From: an uncultured Clostridia bacterium
Lineage (GTDB): Bacteria; Bacillota; Clostridia; Oscillospirales; Acutalibacteraceae
DNA length: 36,122 nucleotides
Assembly (NCBI GenBank): GCA_946184925.1
Contig: CAMHHL010000015.1
Coordinates: forward strand, 1 to 36,122
Reading direction: 5' to 3'
Made by a program: the position numbers and the translations under genes. Position 1 is the first letter of the stretch; every line of letters starts with the position of its first letter. Below the pieces are notes generated by a model. The model had not been told where the DNA came from, made no database searches, and worked only from the letters and a program-made list of their open reading frames with translations. Shown here in pieces: positions 13,788 through 20,556 of the stretch.

Positions 13788-14196
13788 CACCTTTACAGAC
13801 GTTTGATAGGATATCAACACACAGCTCAAACCAAACCCTTGATAGGAGCATACACGTAACAGGGTAGAGATTGGCAGCCGGGGCTCCCGGTCGTTTGATA
13901 GGATAGCGACACACAGCTCAAACCAAACCCTTGATAGGAGCACACACGTAACAGGGTAGAGATTGGCAGCCGGGGCTCCCGGTCGTTTGATAGGATAGCG
14001 ACACACAGCTCAACGTCACCTTTACAGACGTCGGTTCGGAGCAGGCGTCACAGCCCGAACCACGCACAACGTCAGTTGCGTTTGATAGGACAGCGACACA
14101 CAGCTCAACGTTATCTTTACAGATGTTTGATAGGATAGCGACACACAGCTCAAACCAAACGCTTGATAGGAGAAGTCACGTAACAGGGTAGAGATA
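13788..14196 (+). repeat. Mosaic TTGATAGGA array, locus C (largest)
   Basis: The longest array. It opens with a CTTTACAGAC linker, then two nearly identical 92-bp units (13801-13892, 13893-13984). Next come another TTTGATAGGATAGCGAC module, the CGTCACCTTTACAGACG linker, CGGTTCGGAGCAG with CACAGCCC, the CGCACAACGTCAGTTGCG hairpin module, two more TTGATAGGA modules, and the closing CTTGATAGGAGAAGTCACG + AACAGGGTAGAGAT. Frames through it translate only the repeats. It ends 7 bases before uvrC. Array and element together fill 13640-14203; no gene is seen there. Confidence 0.88.
13801..13984 (+). repeat. Tandem duplication of a 92-bp unit
   Basis: Units 13801-13892 and 13893-13984 differ at only 3 positions (TATCAAC/TAGCGAC and CATACAC/CACACAC). 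Each holds GTTTGATAGGATA.C.ACAC, the closing AACAGGGTAGAGAT block, and a GGCAGCCGGGGCTCCCGG hairpin module that also occurs at 33789-33807. A recent duplication within locus C. Confidence 0.92.
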
Positions 14197-14203
14197 TTAA
14201 AAA

Positions 14204-16027
14204 ATGGATATTAAGGAACTCCGCCGTAAGGCTATGGCGTTGCCGCTTTCGCCCGGAGTGTATATAATGCACAATAAAAGCGGAAAAATAATATATATAG
14301 GAAAAGCCAAAGCGCTGAAAAACCGCGTCTCCCAATACTTCGGCTCTCAGAATAACCATCCCGAAAAGGTTAGACGAATGGTCGAGAACGTCGATTACTT
14401 CGAGTATATCATCTGCGACAGCGAGTTTGAGGCGCTGATTCTCGAGTGCAGCCTCATAAAGCAGCATACGCCCAAGTATAACATTTTGTTAAAGGACGAC
14501 AAGGGCTACAGCTATATACGCGTTTCGCCCGACAAATGGCGAAAAATTACCTATGAGTTGCAGAAGAAGGACGACGGCGCAACGTATATCGGCCCTTATA
14601 AGAGCAGTTATTACGTCAAGCAGAGCGTTGAGGAAGCCAACAAGATTTTCAGGCTCCCTACCTGCAACCGCAAATTTCCCGAGGATTTCGGCAAGGCGCG
14701 TCCCTGTCTGAATTATCACATTAAGCAGTGCCTTGCGCCCTGTACCGGCAGGGTGAGCTTTGAGGAGTACAACGAAAACGTCGAGCAGGCTTTGCAGTTC
14801 CTCAAGGGCGGCAGCAGCGAGTCGGTAAAGCAGCTCACTGCCGAGATGGAGCGCGCATCAGAGAACCTCGAGTTTGAGAAGGCGGCGAAAATCCGCGACA
14901 AAATAAACGCCGTCCGCAAAATGTCGGACAAGCAGAAGGTTGTCGCCGTCAGCGTGCCTGACCAGGATGTTATCGCCTATTTTTCCGACGGCGAGCGCGG
15001 ATGCTTTCAGGTTTTCCGCTTTGAGGGCGGTAGGCTCACCGACCATGAGCATTTTGTTATAAATAACCCGATGGACGGCGAGGAAGAGATGACGCAGTTC
15101 ATCACCGTCTATTATTCCGCGAACAGAGAGATTCCGCGAAATCTCACGCTTGACCGTATGCCTGAGGACAGCGAGGCGCTCGAAAGGTGGCTCTCCGAAA
15201 AGCTCGGCAGACGCGTGCATATCACCGCTCCGCAGAGGGGAGAGCAGGCTCAGCTTGTGGCAATGTGCCGCAAGAATGCCGCCGAAGCTCTGGCGCAGAT
15301 TAAGGGCAGAACCTCGCGCGAGTATTCCGTGTTAGAGGAGCTCAGAAGTATTCTCGGGCTGGAAAAGATTCCCGAGTATATCGAATCCTATGATATTTCC
15401 AACCTCGCCGGCACCGAAAACGTCGCCGGAATGGTTGTTTATGAAAACGGCAAGCCGCTCAAAAAGGCTTACCGAAAGTTCAAGATAAAATTCTTTGAAG
15501 GCCAGGATGACTACGCCTCGATGGCGGAGGTGCTTGACCGCCGGTTCACCGAATATGAGGAGCTGAAGGACACCGGGGAAGGCTTTGGCAGGCTTCCCGA
15601 CCTGATTCTTCTCGACGGCGGCAAGGGACAGGTCGCGGCAGTCGAGCCGATTCTCAGGAAGCACGGCGTGGACGTTCCGCTCTTCGGTATGGTCAAGGAC
15701 GGAAGCCACCGCACACGCGCCATCACGGGCTCCGGCGGAGAGATTTCAATCAACTCGCGCCGTGCCGTGTTTACGTTTGTGTCGAAGCTTCAGGACGAGG
15801 TTCACCGCTTCTCTGTCGGCTATCACCACCAACGCCGCAAGAATTCCGCGTTCAGAACAACCCTCACCGATATTGAGGGCGTCGGAACCGTCAGGGCGAA
15901 GGCTCTGCTCAAGAACTTCCGCACGATTCAGAATATTCGAAACGCCGACCTCGAAGAGCTCGAAAACTGTCCCAAGATGACTCACGACAGCGCCCTCGCG
16001 GTTTATAATTACTATCACCAAGATTGA
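14204..16027 (+). CDS. uvrC: Excinuclease ABC subunit C (UvrC)
   Basis: A 607-residue UvrC, the nuclease that cuts both sides of a lesion in nucleotide-excision repair with UvrAB. The N-terminal GIY-YIG domain (GVYIMHNKSGKIIYIGKAKA, about residues 17-36) makes the 3' cut. A cysteine cluster follows (CNRKFP ... CLNYHIKQCLAPC). The UVR motif is at about 205-240, the RNase H-like endonuclease domain includes LILLDGGKGQV, and a helix-hairpin-helix tail has IEGVGTVRAKALL. The ATG has no clear ribosome site: the 20 bases before it are the end of array C plus an A-rich stretch. It leads the uvrC-rsmD-coaD group. Confidence 0.97.
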   Translation: MDIKELRRKAMALPLSPGVYIMHNKSGKIIYIGKAKALKNRVSQYFGSQNNHPEKVRRMVENVDYFEYIICDSEFEALILECSLIKQHTPKYNILLKDDKGYSYIRVSPDKWRKITYELQKKDDGATYIGPYKSSYYVKQSVEEANKIFRLPTCNRKFPEDFGKARPCLNYHIKQCLAPCTGRVSFEEYNENVEQALQFLKGGSSESVKQLTAEMERASENLEFEKAAKIRDKINAVRKMSDKQKVVAVSVPDQDVIAYFSDGERGCFQVFRFEGGRLTDHEHFVINNPMDGEEEMTQFITVYYSANREIPRNLTLDRMPEDSEALERWLSEKLGRRVHITAPQRGEQAQLVAMCRKNAAEALAQIKGRTSREYSVLEELRSILGLEKIPEYIESYDISNLAGTENVAGMVVYENGKPLKKAYRKFKIKFFEGQDDYASMAEVLDRRFTEYEELKDTGEGFGRLPDLILLDGGKGQVAAVEPILRKHGVDVPLFGMVKDGSHRTRAITGSGGEISINSRRAVFTFVSKLQDEVHRFSVGYHHQRRKNSAFRTTLTDIEGVGTVRAKALLKNFRTIQNIRNADLEELENCPKMTHDSALAVYNYYHQD

Positions 16028-16038
16028 AAGGAACAAAA

Positions 16039-16584
16039 ATGCGTGTAATTACAGGCTCTGCCAGAGGCAGAAAGCTCATAACTCTTGAGGGCGAGGACGT
16101 TCGCCCCACAACCTCAAAAATCAAGGAGGCAGTTTTCTCGGCGATTCAGTTCGAGATTGAAGGCAGAACCTTCCTCGACCTTTTCGCCGGCAGCGGTCAG
16201 ATGGGAATCGAAGCCCTCAGCCGCGGCGCAAAGTCCGCTGTGTTCGTGGATGCTTCGCGCAAATCGGTGGATATTATCCGCAAGAATCTCAACTCCGCCG
16301 GGCTTTATGACAAGGCAAGAGTTCTTCATACCGACAGTCTGACATATCTCGCGTCGGCTGACGAGGAGTTTGATATTGTCTATCTTGATCCGCCGTTTGG
16401 CTCCGGACTTTTGCAGCAGGCTATGCCGATTGTTGCCGAAAAAGTGAAAAAAACTGCCGTAATTATTGCCGAAAACGCCGAAAAAGAGGAAATTTTGCAA
16501 AATTATGGCGAATTTGTGCTTGACAGACAGAAACACTATGGTAAAATAAAAATATCTATGTACCGACATAGAGATTTTGTTTAG
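16039..16584 (+). CDS. rsmD: 16S rRNA (guanine-966-N2)-methyltransferase RsmD
   Basis: A 181-residue RsmD. The SAM-binding motif is FLDLFAGSGQMGIEALSRGA and the catalytic motif is DIVYLDPPFGSG; the N-terminal VRPTTSKIKEAVFSAI block is typical. It methylates G966 of 16S rRNA. I chose ATG 16039 (AAAGGA just upstream) over the in-frame TTG 16024. It begins 11 bases after the uvrC stop and ends 11 bases before coaD; the rsmD-coaD pairing is widely conserved. Confidence 0.95.
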   Translation: MRVITGSARGRKLITLEGEDVRPTTSKIKEAVFSAIQFEIEGRTFLDLFAGSGQMGIEALSRGAKSAVFVDASRKSVDIIRKNLNSAGLYDKARVLHTDSLTYLASADEEFDIVYLDPPFGSGLLQQAMPIVAEKVKKTAVIIAENAEKEEILQNYGEFVLDRQKHYGKIKISMYRHRDFV

Positions 16585-16595
16585 GACAGTTGCTT

Positions 16596-17084
16596 ATGAA
16601 TGTAAAGGTAATTTGTCCGGGCAGCTTCGACCCTGTCACACTGGGACACATCGACATCATTACCCGTGCTTCAAAGATGTTTGACCATGTTGAGGTCGGT
16701 GTTCTGAGAAACTTTTCTAAAACTCCGAGCTTCACGGCTGAGGAGAGGATGGAGTTTCTGAGAGAGGCGGTCGCAGATCTTCCCAACGTCGAGGTCGTGT
16801 GCTTTGACGGGCTTCTCGCCGAGTATTGCCGCGAGAGGGGAGTCACCGCGATTGTCAAGGGACTGAGAGCTGTGACGGACTTTGAGTACGAATTTCAGCA
16901 GGCGCTTATAAACAAAAAGCTGAATCCCGAGCTTGAGACTGTTTTTCTGACCTGTAACGCTGAGTTTATGTATCTCAGCTCCAGCATGGTCAAGCAGGTT
17001 GCGGCTCTCGGGGGAGATATCAGCTCTTTTGTGCCCGAGTGTGTGCATGATAAAATACTTAGCAGATTAAAAAAGATTAAATAG
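16596..17084 (+). CDS. coaD: Phosphopantetheine adenylyltransferase
   Basis: A 162-residue CoaD. It makes dephospho-CoA from 4'-phosphopantetheine and ATP, the fourth step of coenzyme A synthesis. The nucleotidyltransferase motif is CPGSFDPVTLGHIDII; AIVKGLRAVTDFEYE and YLSSSMVKQVA are the usual later blocks. ATG 16596 is preferred to TTG 16590 because AGGA (16583-16586) is properly spaced from it. Confidence 0.96.
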   Translation: MNVKVICPGSFDPVTLGHIDIITRASKMFDHVEVGVLRNFSKTPSFTAEERMEFLREAVADLPNVEVVCFDGLLAEYCRERGVTAIVKGLRAVTDFEYEFQQALINKKLNPELETVFLTCNAEFMYLSSSMVKQVAALGGDISSFVPECVHDKILSRLKKIK

Positions 17085-17095
17085 GAGTGGAAAAA

Positions 17096-17566
17096 ATGGA
17101 CAGACTTGATAAGAAGGTAGAGGACTTAATCCTCGAGCTGCAGGATATGGTTAACAACGCCAAGGCTATGCCGCTGTCAAAGGATAAGAAGGTTCTTATC
17201 TCCGGCGACAGAATTTTTGATATCCTTGACGAGATTGAGGACAATCTTCCCGCTGAAATCAGCTACGCCAAGAACGTTGTAGCCGACCGCGACGCAATCA
17301 TCGCCGAGGCAAAGCGCAACGCTGAGGACATCATTCGTCAGGCTGAGGAGCGCCGCAGAATCATGGTAAGCGAGAATGAGATTACACGCGCTGCCGAGGG
17401 ACAGGCGAAGGAAATCATCGCCGACGCAAAGAAGAAGTCCGCCGAAATGCACAAGGCTGCCAACGCCTATGTCGAGGATATTATGAGACGTACCGACGAG
17501 TCCATTACCGGTTACGCTCAGGAAATCCGCAAGGCTCGCCAGAACCTCAAAACACAGTTAAAGTAA
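17096..17566 (+). CDS. Coiled-coil protein (DivIVA / ATPase subunit-like)
   Basis: A 156-residue charged protein, almost entirely helical from about residue 65 on (repeated AEAKRNAEDIIRQAEERRR-type heptads). It opens MDRLDKKVEDLILELQDMVN. Proteins like this are often annotated as ATPase, V-type subunit H-like or DivIVA-like, on coiled-coil similarity alone; no catalytic motif is visible and the function is not known. The start is ATG 17096 with AGGAG 8 bases up; the GTG at 17087 overlaps that site. It follows coaD by 11 bases and ends the operon before a strong terminator. Confidence 0.8.
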   Translation: MDRLDKKVEDLILELQDMVNNAKAMPLSKDKKVLISGDRIFDILDEIEDNLPAEISYAKNVVADRDAIIAEAKRNAEDIIRQAEERRRIMVSENEITRAAEGQAKEIIADAKKKSAEMHKAANAYVEDIMRRTDESITGYAQEIRKARQNLKTQLK

Positions 17567-17573
17567 TTATGAT

Positions 17574-17604
17574 AAAAAGCGCTCCGTGTGGGCGCTTTTT
17601 TTGG
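17574..17604 (+). terminator. Terminator of the uvrC operon
   Basis: AAAAAGCGC, loop TCCGTGTGG, GCGCTTTTT with two more T. A 9-bp stem 8 bases after the stop. Confidence 0.92.
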
Positions 17605-17609
17605 TAATG

Positions 17610-17678
17610 CGTAATTAATTTGCAATTAGCAATGAGCAATTAGCAATTAGCAATTAGCAATGAGCAATGAGCAATTAA
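17610..17678. repeat. AATTAGC/AATGAGC simple tandem repeat
   Basis: About eight 7- to 8-base units of the type GCAATTA / GCAATGA, with small variation. Similar shorter runs lie at 57-95, 33472-33500 and (as ATGCGTAATT) 36073-36102, always next to a palindromic element or a gene end. Confidence 0.85.
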
Positions 17679-17687
17679 TGTACCGGA

Positions 17688-17890
17688 CAAGTTGTAAGTG
17701 GTAAGATTTAAGTTGTAAGTTGTGGTCGTGCAGACAGATTGCGAGATACTTACGTTTAGTGCCCGACCGAATCATTATGCTTGCTGCGCAAGCAGCATTT
17801 AAATCCGGTCGGCTATACGACTTTGTTTTCCTATACGACCTATCTACTCGACCACAACTTACAACTTCCTGCTTACAACTTACAACTTAA
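17688..17890 (+). repeat. Palindromic intergenic element, copy D
   Basis: About 203 bp, matching copies A and E: a left arm of AAGTTGTAAG units, GTCGTGCAGACAGATTGCGA, ATACTTACGTTTAGTGCCCG, the GCTTGCTGCGCAAGCAGC palindrome, CGGCTATACGAC, CCTATACGACC, then the right arm TAC-AACTT units. The arms pair over roughly 38 bases with mismatches. The array at 17893 follows directly. Confidence 0.88.
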
Positions 17891-17892
17891 CA

Positions 17893-18046
17893 GGCGGTTG
17901 ATAGGACAGCAAGTTACAGCCCAAACACAACCCTTGATAGGAGAAGTCACGTAACAGGGTAGAGATAGAAAACGTCGGTTCGGAGCAGTTGCCACAGCCC
18001 AAACCAAACCCTTGATAGGAGCACTCAAGCCAAAAGGGTAGAGAAT
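17893..18046 (+). repeat. Mosaic TTGATAGGA array, locus D
   Basis: Modules: GGTTGATAGGACAGC + ACAGCCC; TTGATAGGAGAAGTCACG + AACAGGGTAGAGAT; a CGGTTCGGAGCAG + CACAGCCC module; and a second closing TTGATAGGAGCACTCAAG + AAAAGGGTAGAGA. It holds two closing blocks in a row. It sits between the uvrC operon and mraZ. Confidence 0.85.
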
Positions 18047-18087
18047 AAAAATTACAAAGATGAGAATTGTTCACAGATTTTGCGTGC

Positions 18088-18136
18088 GGAAAAAGCCGTC
18101 TTTTTGTCATGGAGTGATGAAAGGACGGCGTTTTTG
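18088..18136 (+). terminator. Imperfect hairpin with T-run before mraZ
   Basis: AAAAAGCCGTC...TCAT pairs imperfectly with ATGA..GGACGGCGTTTTT. Both sides end in A- or T-runs, so it could terminate in either direction. It may insulate the division cluster from the repeats. Confidence 0.5.
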
Positions 18137-18191
18137 TCTATTATTACTCAAAAAAGCATGGATATTTGGTTAAATTGATGTTACTTTTTCC

Positions 18192-18220
18192 TTGCAATTT
18201 GATGACATATGGTTTATAAT
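18192..18220 (+). promoter_or_regulatory. Promoter of the division cluster
   Basis: TTGCAA (18192-18197), 17-base spacer, perfect TATAAT (18215-18220), 80 bases before mraZ. The MraZ-type boxes begin 10 bases downstream. Confidence 0.8.
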
Positions 18221-18229
18221 AGTTACACA

Positions 18230-18256
18230 GGTGGCGTTTGGTGTCATAAAGTGGCA
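18230..18256 (+). promoter_or_regulatory. Three MraZ-type boxes, 10-bp period
   Basis: GGTGGCG (18230), GGTGTCA (18240) and AGTGGCA (18250) recur exactly every 10 bases between the promoter and mraZ. MraZ proteins are known to bind short direct repeats containing GTG with helical spacing upstream of their own operon (for example AAAGTG[T/G]-type boxes in Mycoplasma). An autoregulatory operator is therefore likely. Confidence 0.75.
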
Positions 18257-18299
18257 CTGAATATACATGCTGTGGATGAAATTGTTGGGAGGTGGCAGA

Positions 18300-18716
18300 A
18301 TGTTCTCAGGTACATCTATTCACTCAATAGACAGTAAGGGCAGAATCATTCTGCCGTCTCGGTTTCGTGAAGAGCTCGGCGAGTCTTTTATTGTCGCCAA
18401 GGGCTTTTTCGATTGTGTTCAGGTTCTCTCTGCCGAGGAATTCGAAAAACTGAGAACTAATATTAAGGCGTTGCCGGCGCTGCAGGCGCTGAAGCTTCAG
18501 TACGCGGTTGTTTCGACCGCGGTCGAGGTCTCGCCAAACTCTCAGGGCAGAATTCAGATTCCGCAGAGCATCCGTGAGCGCGTGGGGCTGAGCAAGGAAG
18601 CCATGGTTGTCGGTATGGACAACCGTGTCGAAATCTGGGACAAGGATAAGTTCGAGACTATGCTCAGCGAGAACGAGTCCGACGTCGCTGCGGCTCTCGA
18701 GCTGTTGAGCTTGTAA
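18300..18716 (+). CDS. mraZ: Transcriptional regulator MraZ
   Basis: A 138-residue MraZ, an AbrB-fold DNA-binding ring that controls the division and cell-wall (dcw) cluster. Two repeats are seen, each with the DxKGR-type motif: IDSKGRIILPSRFRE (residues 9-23) and PNSQGRIQIPQSIRE (about 83-97). The start is ATG 18300 with GGGAGG 7 bases up; an upstream in-frame ATG at 18267 lacks a ribosome site and adds non-family residues. The three boxes at 18230-18256 are its probable target. Confidence 0.96.
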   Translation: MFSGTSIHSIDSKGRIILPSRFREELGESFIVAKGFFDCVQVLSAEEFEKLRTNIKALPALQALKLQYAVVSTAVEVSPNSQGRIQIPQSIRERVGLSKEAMVVGMDNRVEIWDKDKFETMLSENESDVAAALELLSL

Positions 18717-18726
18717 GGAGGCGGCT

Positions 18727-19662
18727 ATGGAATTCTCTCATACGCCCGTGCTTCTGAGCGAAACGATTGAGGGATTGAATATCAAGCCCAACGGCATCTA
18801 CGTTGACGGCACAGCCGGCGGCGGAGGTCATTCGGCTGCTATTCTCGAGAGGCTCGATGAGGGAAGGCTTATCTCTATCGACCGCGACCCCGACGCAATC
18901 TGCGCAGTAAAACACAGGTTCTGCAATAACGAAAACTCAATTATTATAAAAGGCAATTACTCCGATATGGGTTCGCTGCTCAGAGAGCGCGGAATCTGTC
19001 AGGTTGACGGCGTACTGCTCGATATCGGCGTATCGTCACATCAGCTTGATACACCGGAGCGCGGATTCTCGTTTCATGAGGACGCTCCGCTCGATATGCG
19101 CATGTCGCAGTCGGGCGCAACGGCGGCTAACCTTGTCAATACTCTCTCTCAGAAGGAGCTCTCGCGTATAATATTTAAGTATGGCGAGGAGAAATTCGCC
19201 GATTCAATCTCCAAGGGGATTGTCAGAGCGAGAGAGGACAAGCCGATTGAAACCACCTTTGAGCTTGCGGAGATTATCCGCAATTCCGTTCCCGAAAAGG
19301 TCAGAAGAGCCGGTCATCCGGCGCGAAAAACCTTTCAGGCGCTGAGAATCGAGGTCAATCATGAGCTCGACGCGCTTTTCAAGGGGCTGCAGGAGGCTTT
19401 TGAGTTGCTTTCACCCGGCGGAAGGCTTGCGGTGATTACTTTCCATTCGCTAGAGGACAGGATTGTCAAGCAAACTATGGCAAAATGGTGTCAGGGTTGC
19501 ACCTGCCCCAAGGATTTCCCGGTGTGCGTCTGCGGAAACAAGCCGAGGGCAAGGCTTGTAATGCGGAAACCCATTGTTGCAAATGAACAAGAATTATCCG
19601 CAAATCCCCGTTCCAGGAGTGCAAAACTAAGAATTTGCGAAAAAATTCCGGAAAATTCCTGA
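18727..19662 (+). CDS. rsmH: 16S rRNA (cytosine-1402-N4)-methyltransferase RsmH
   Basis: A 311-residue RsmH (MraW). The SAM motif is VDGTAGGGGHSAAIL, followed by SIDRDPDAI; GVLLDIGVSSHQLD and RKTFQALRIEVNHEL are family hallmarks. It makes m4C1402 in 16S rRNA with RsmI. The start is 10 bases after the mraZ stop with TAAGGAGG between them. The C-terminal CxCPKDFPVCVCG cluster is common in this family. Confidence 0.97.
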   Translation: MEFSHTPVLLSETIEGLNIKPNGIYVDGTAGGGGHSAAILERLDEGRLISIDRDPDAICAVKHRFCNNENSIIIKGNYSDMGSLLRERGICQVDGVLLDIGVSSHQLDTPERGFSFHEDAPLDMRMSQSGATAANLVNTLSQKELSRIIFKYGEEKFADSISKGIVRAREDKPIETTFELAEIIRNSVPEKVRRAGHPARKTFQALRIEVNHELDALFKGLQEAFELLSPGGRLAVITFHSLEDRIVKQTMAKWCQGCTCPKDFPVCVCGNKPRARLVMRKPIVANEQELSANPRSRSAKLRICEKIPENS

Positions 19663-19915
19663 ATTGCTATAGACAAGAGTAACAATTTGGTGTAAAATAT
19701 AACAGAATTGTAAAGAATGCAATTCCGCGCAACAACCACAAGAAATTGTGTTGAATATAGATATTTTCTACAAGATTATGTAATATTCCCCAGAGGAACA
19801 ATGTAATTTTCCGTTACAGAATTATGCAAATAATTAATAATTTGTAACATTTTTGTAAAAAAGAAATATACTCCCGCCGTAATGGTGTATAATAGACAAC
19901 CGTTGAGGTAATTTG

Positions 19916-20440
19916 ATGGCATATGAAAATGTAAGTGCAGCTTATAATTTCGATTTATTCCGTGACAACACGGCTCCGAAGCTGCCCGGAGACAAAACAA
20001 CTGAAAAGAAAACACATAAAAATAAAACCAAGGTAGTCACACTCCCGCAGGATGAAATTGTAAGAATCCGCAGAAGAAAGCACAACCCCTTCAGGGTTTT
20101 TGTCGCGTCGGTAACAGGCGCTCTTATCACCGGAATTGTTGCAGTTATTATTATCGGTCAGGTTCAGCTTACCGAGCTTAACCAGCAGATTATCACCGCG
20201 GAAGAGACCCTTCGTAACACTCAGAGTACATATACTCAGGTTCAGATGGCTGTTCAGTCCAAGCTTTCGACCTCGGAAATCGAGAGATACGCCAAGGACA
20301 AGCTCGGTATGAACAAGGCGGAGAACGTCCAGAACGAGTTTGTGTCGCTCTCTGAGGGTGACAAGGCCGAAATCTCGGAGGATGCGAACCAGAACTTTTT
20401 CCAAAAAATTATAAACGCATTCACAGGGCTTTGGTCATAA
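19916..20440 (+). CDS. ftsL: Cell division protein FtsL-like
   Basis: A 174-residue bitopic membrane protein. It has a basic cytoplasmic N-terminus (about 1-58, RIRRRKHNPFR before the membrane), one membrane segment (about 59-84) and an extracytoplasmic coiled coil (LTELNQQIITAEETLRNTQS). This is the FtsL/septum-formation-initiator pattern, and the site between rsmH and the PBP gene is where ftsL belongs. FtsL joins FtsB and FtsQ to activate septal synthesis. FtsL evolves fast, so the call leans on topology and position. GAGGT lies 6 bases upstream of ATG 19916. The 250-base AT-rich gap in front contains TATAAT (19888-19893) with no good -35, possibly an internal promoter. Confidence 0.85.
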   Translation: MAYENVSAAYNFDLFRDNTAPKLPGDKTTEKKTHKNKTKVVTLPQDEIVRIRRRKHNPFRVFVASVTGALITGIVAVIIIGQVQLTELNQQIITAEETLRNTQSTYTQVQMAVQSKLSTSEIERYAKDKLGMNKAENVQNEFVSLSEGDKAEISEDANQNFFQKIINAFTGLWS

Positions 20441-20556
20441 CATCACCGTGAATTTAATACATATGTTATGGAATAAGAGTTGAGATATGTAGTCTTAACT
20501 CTTTTCGTTTTTAGGACATACGACACCTTATGTATCCGAATGAAGGAAGGAATTGT

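Noticed and set aside
13737..14006. Minus-strand ORFs across the arrays (also at 4671-4874 and 17880-18110) sharing peptides like STLLRDFSYQ
   Set aside because: The shared peptides are only the translation of the nucleotide repeats. Frame is not kept between units and no start signals are present.
13788..14196. Possible CRISPR array
   Set aside because: The repeats are not uniform, spacing is irregular, spacer-like parts are themselves repeated, and no cas gene is present.
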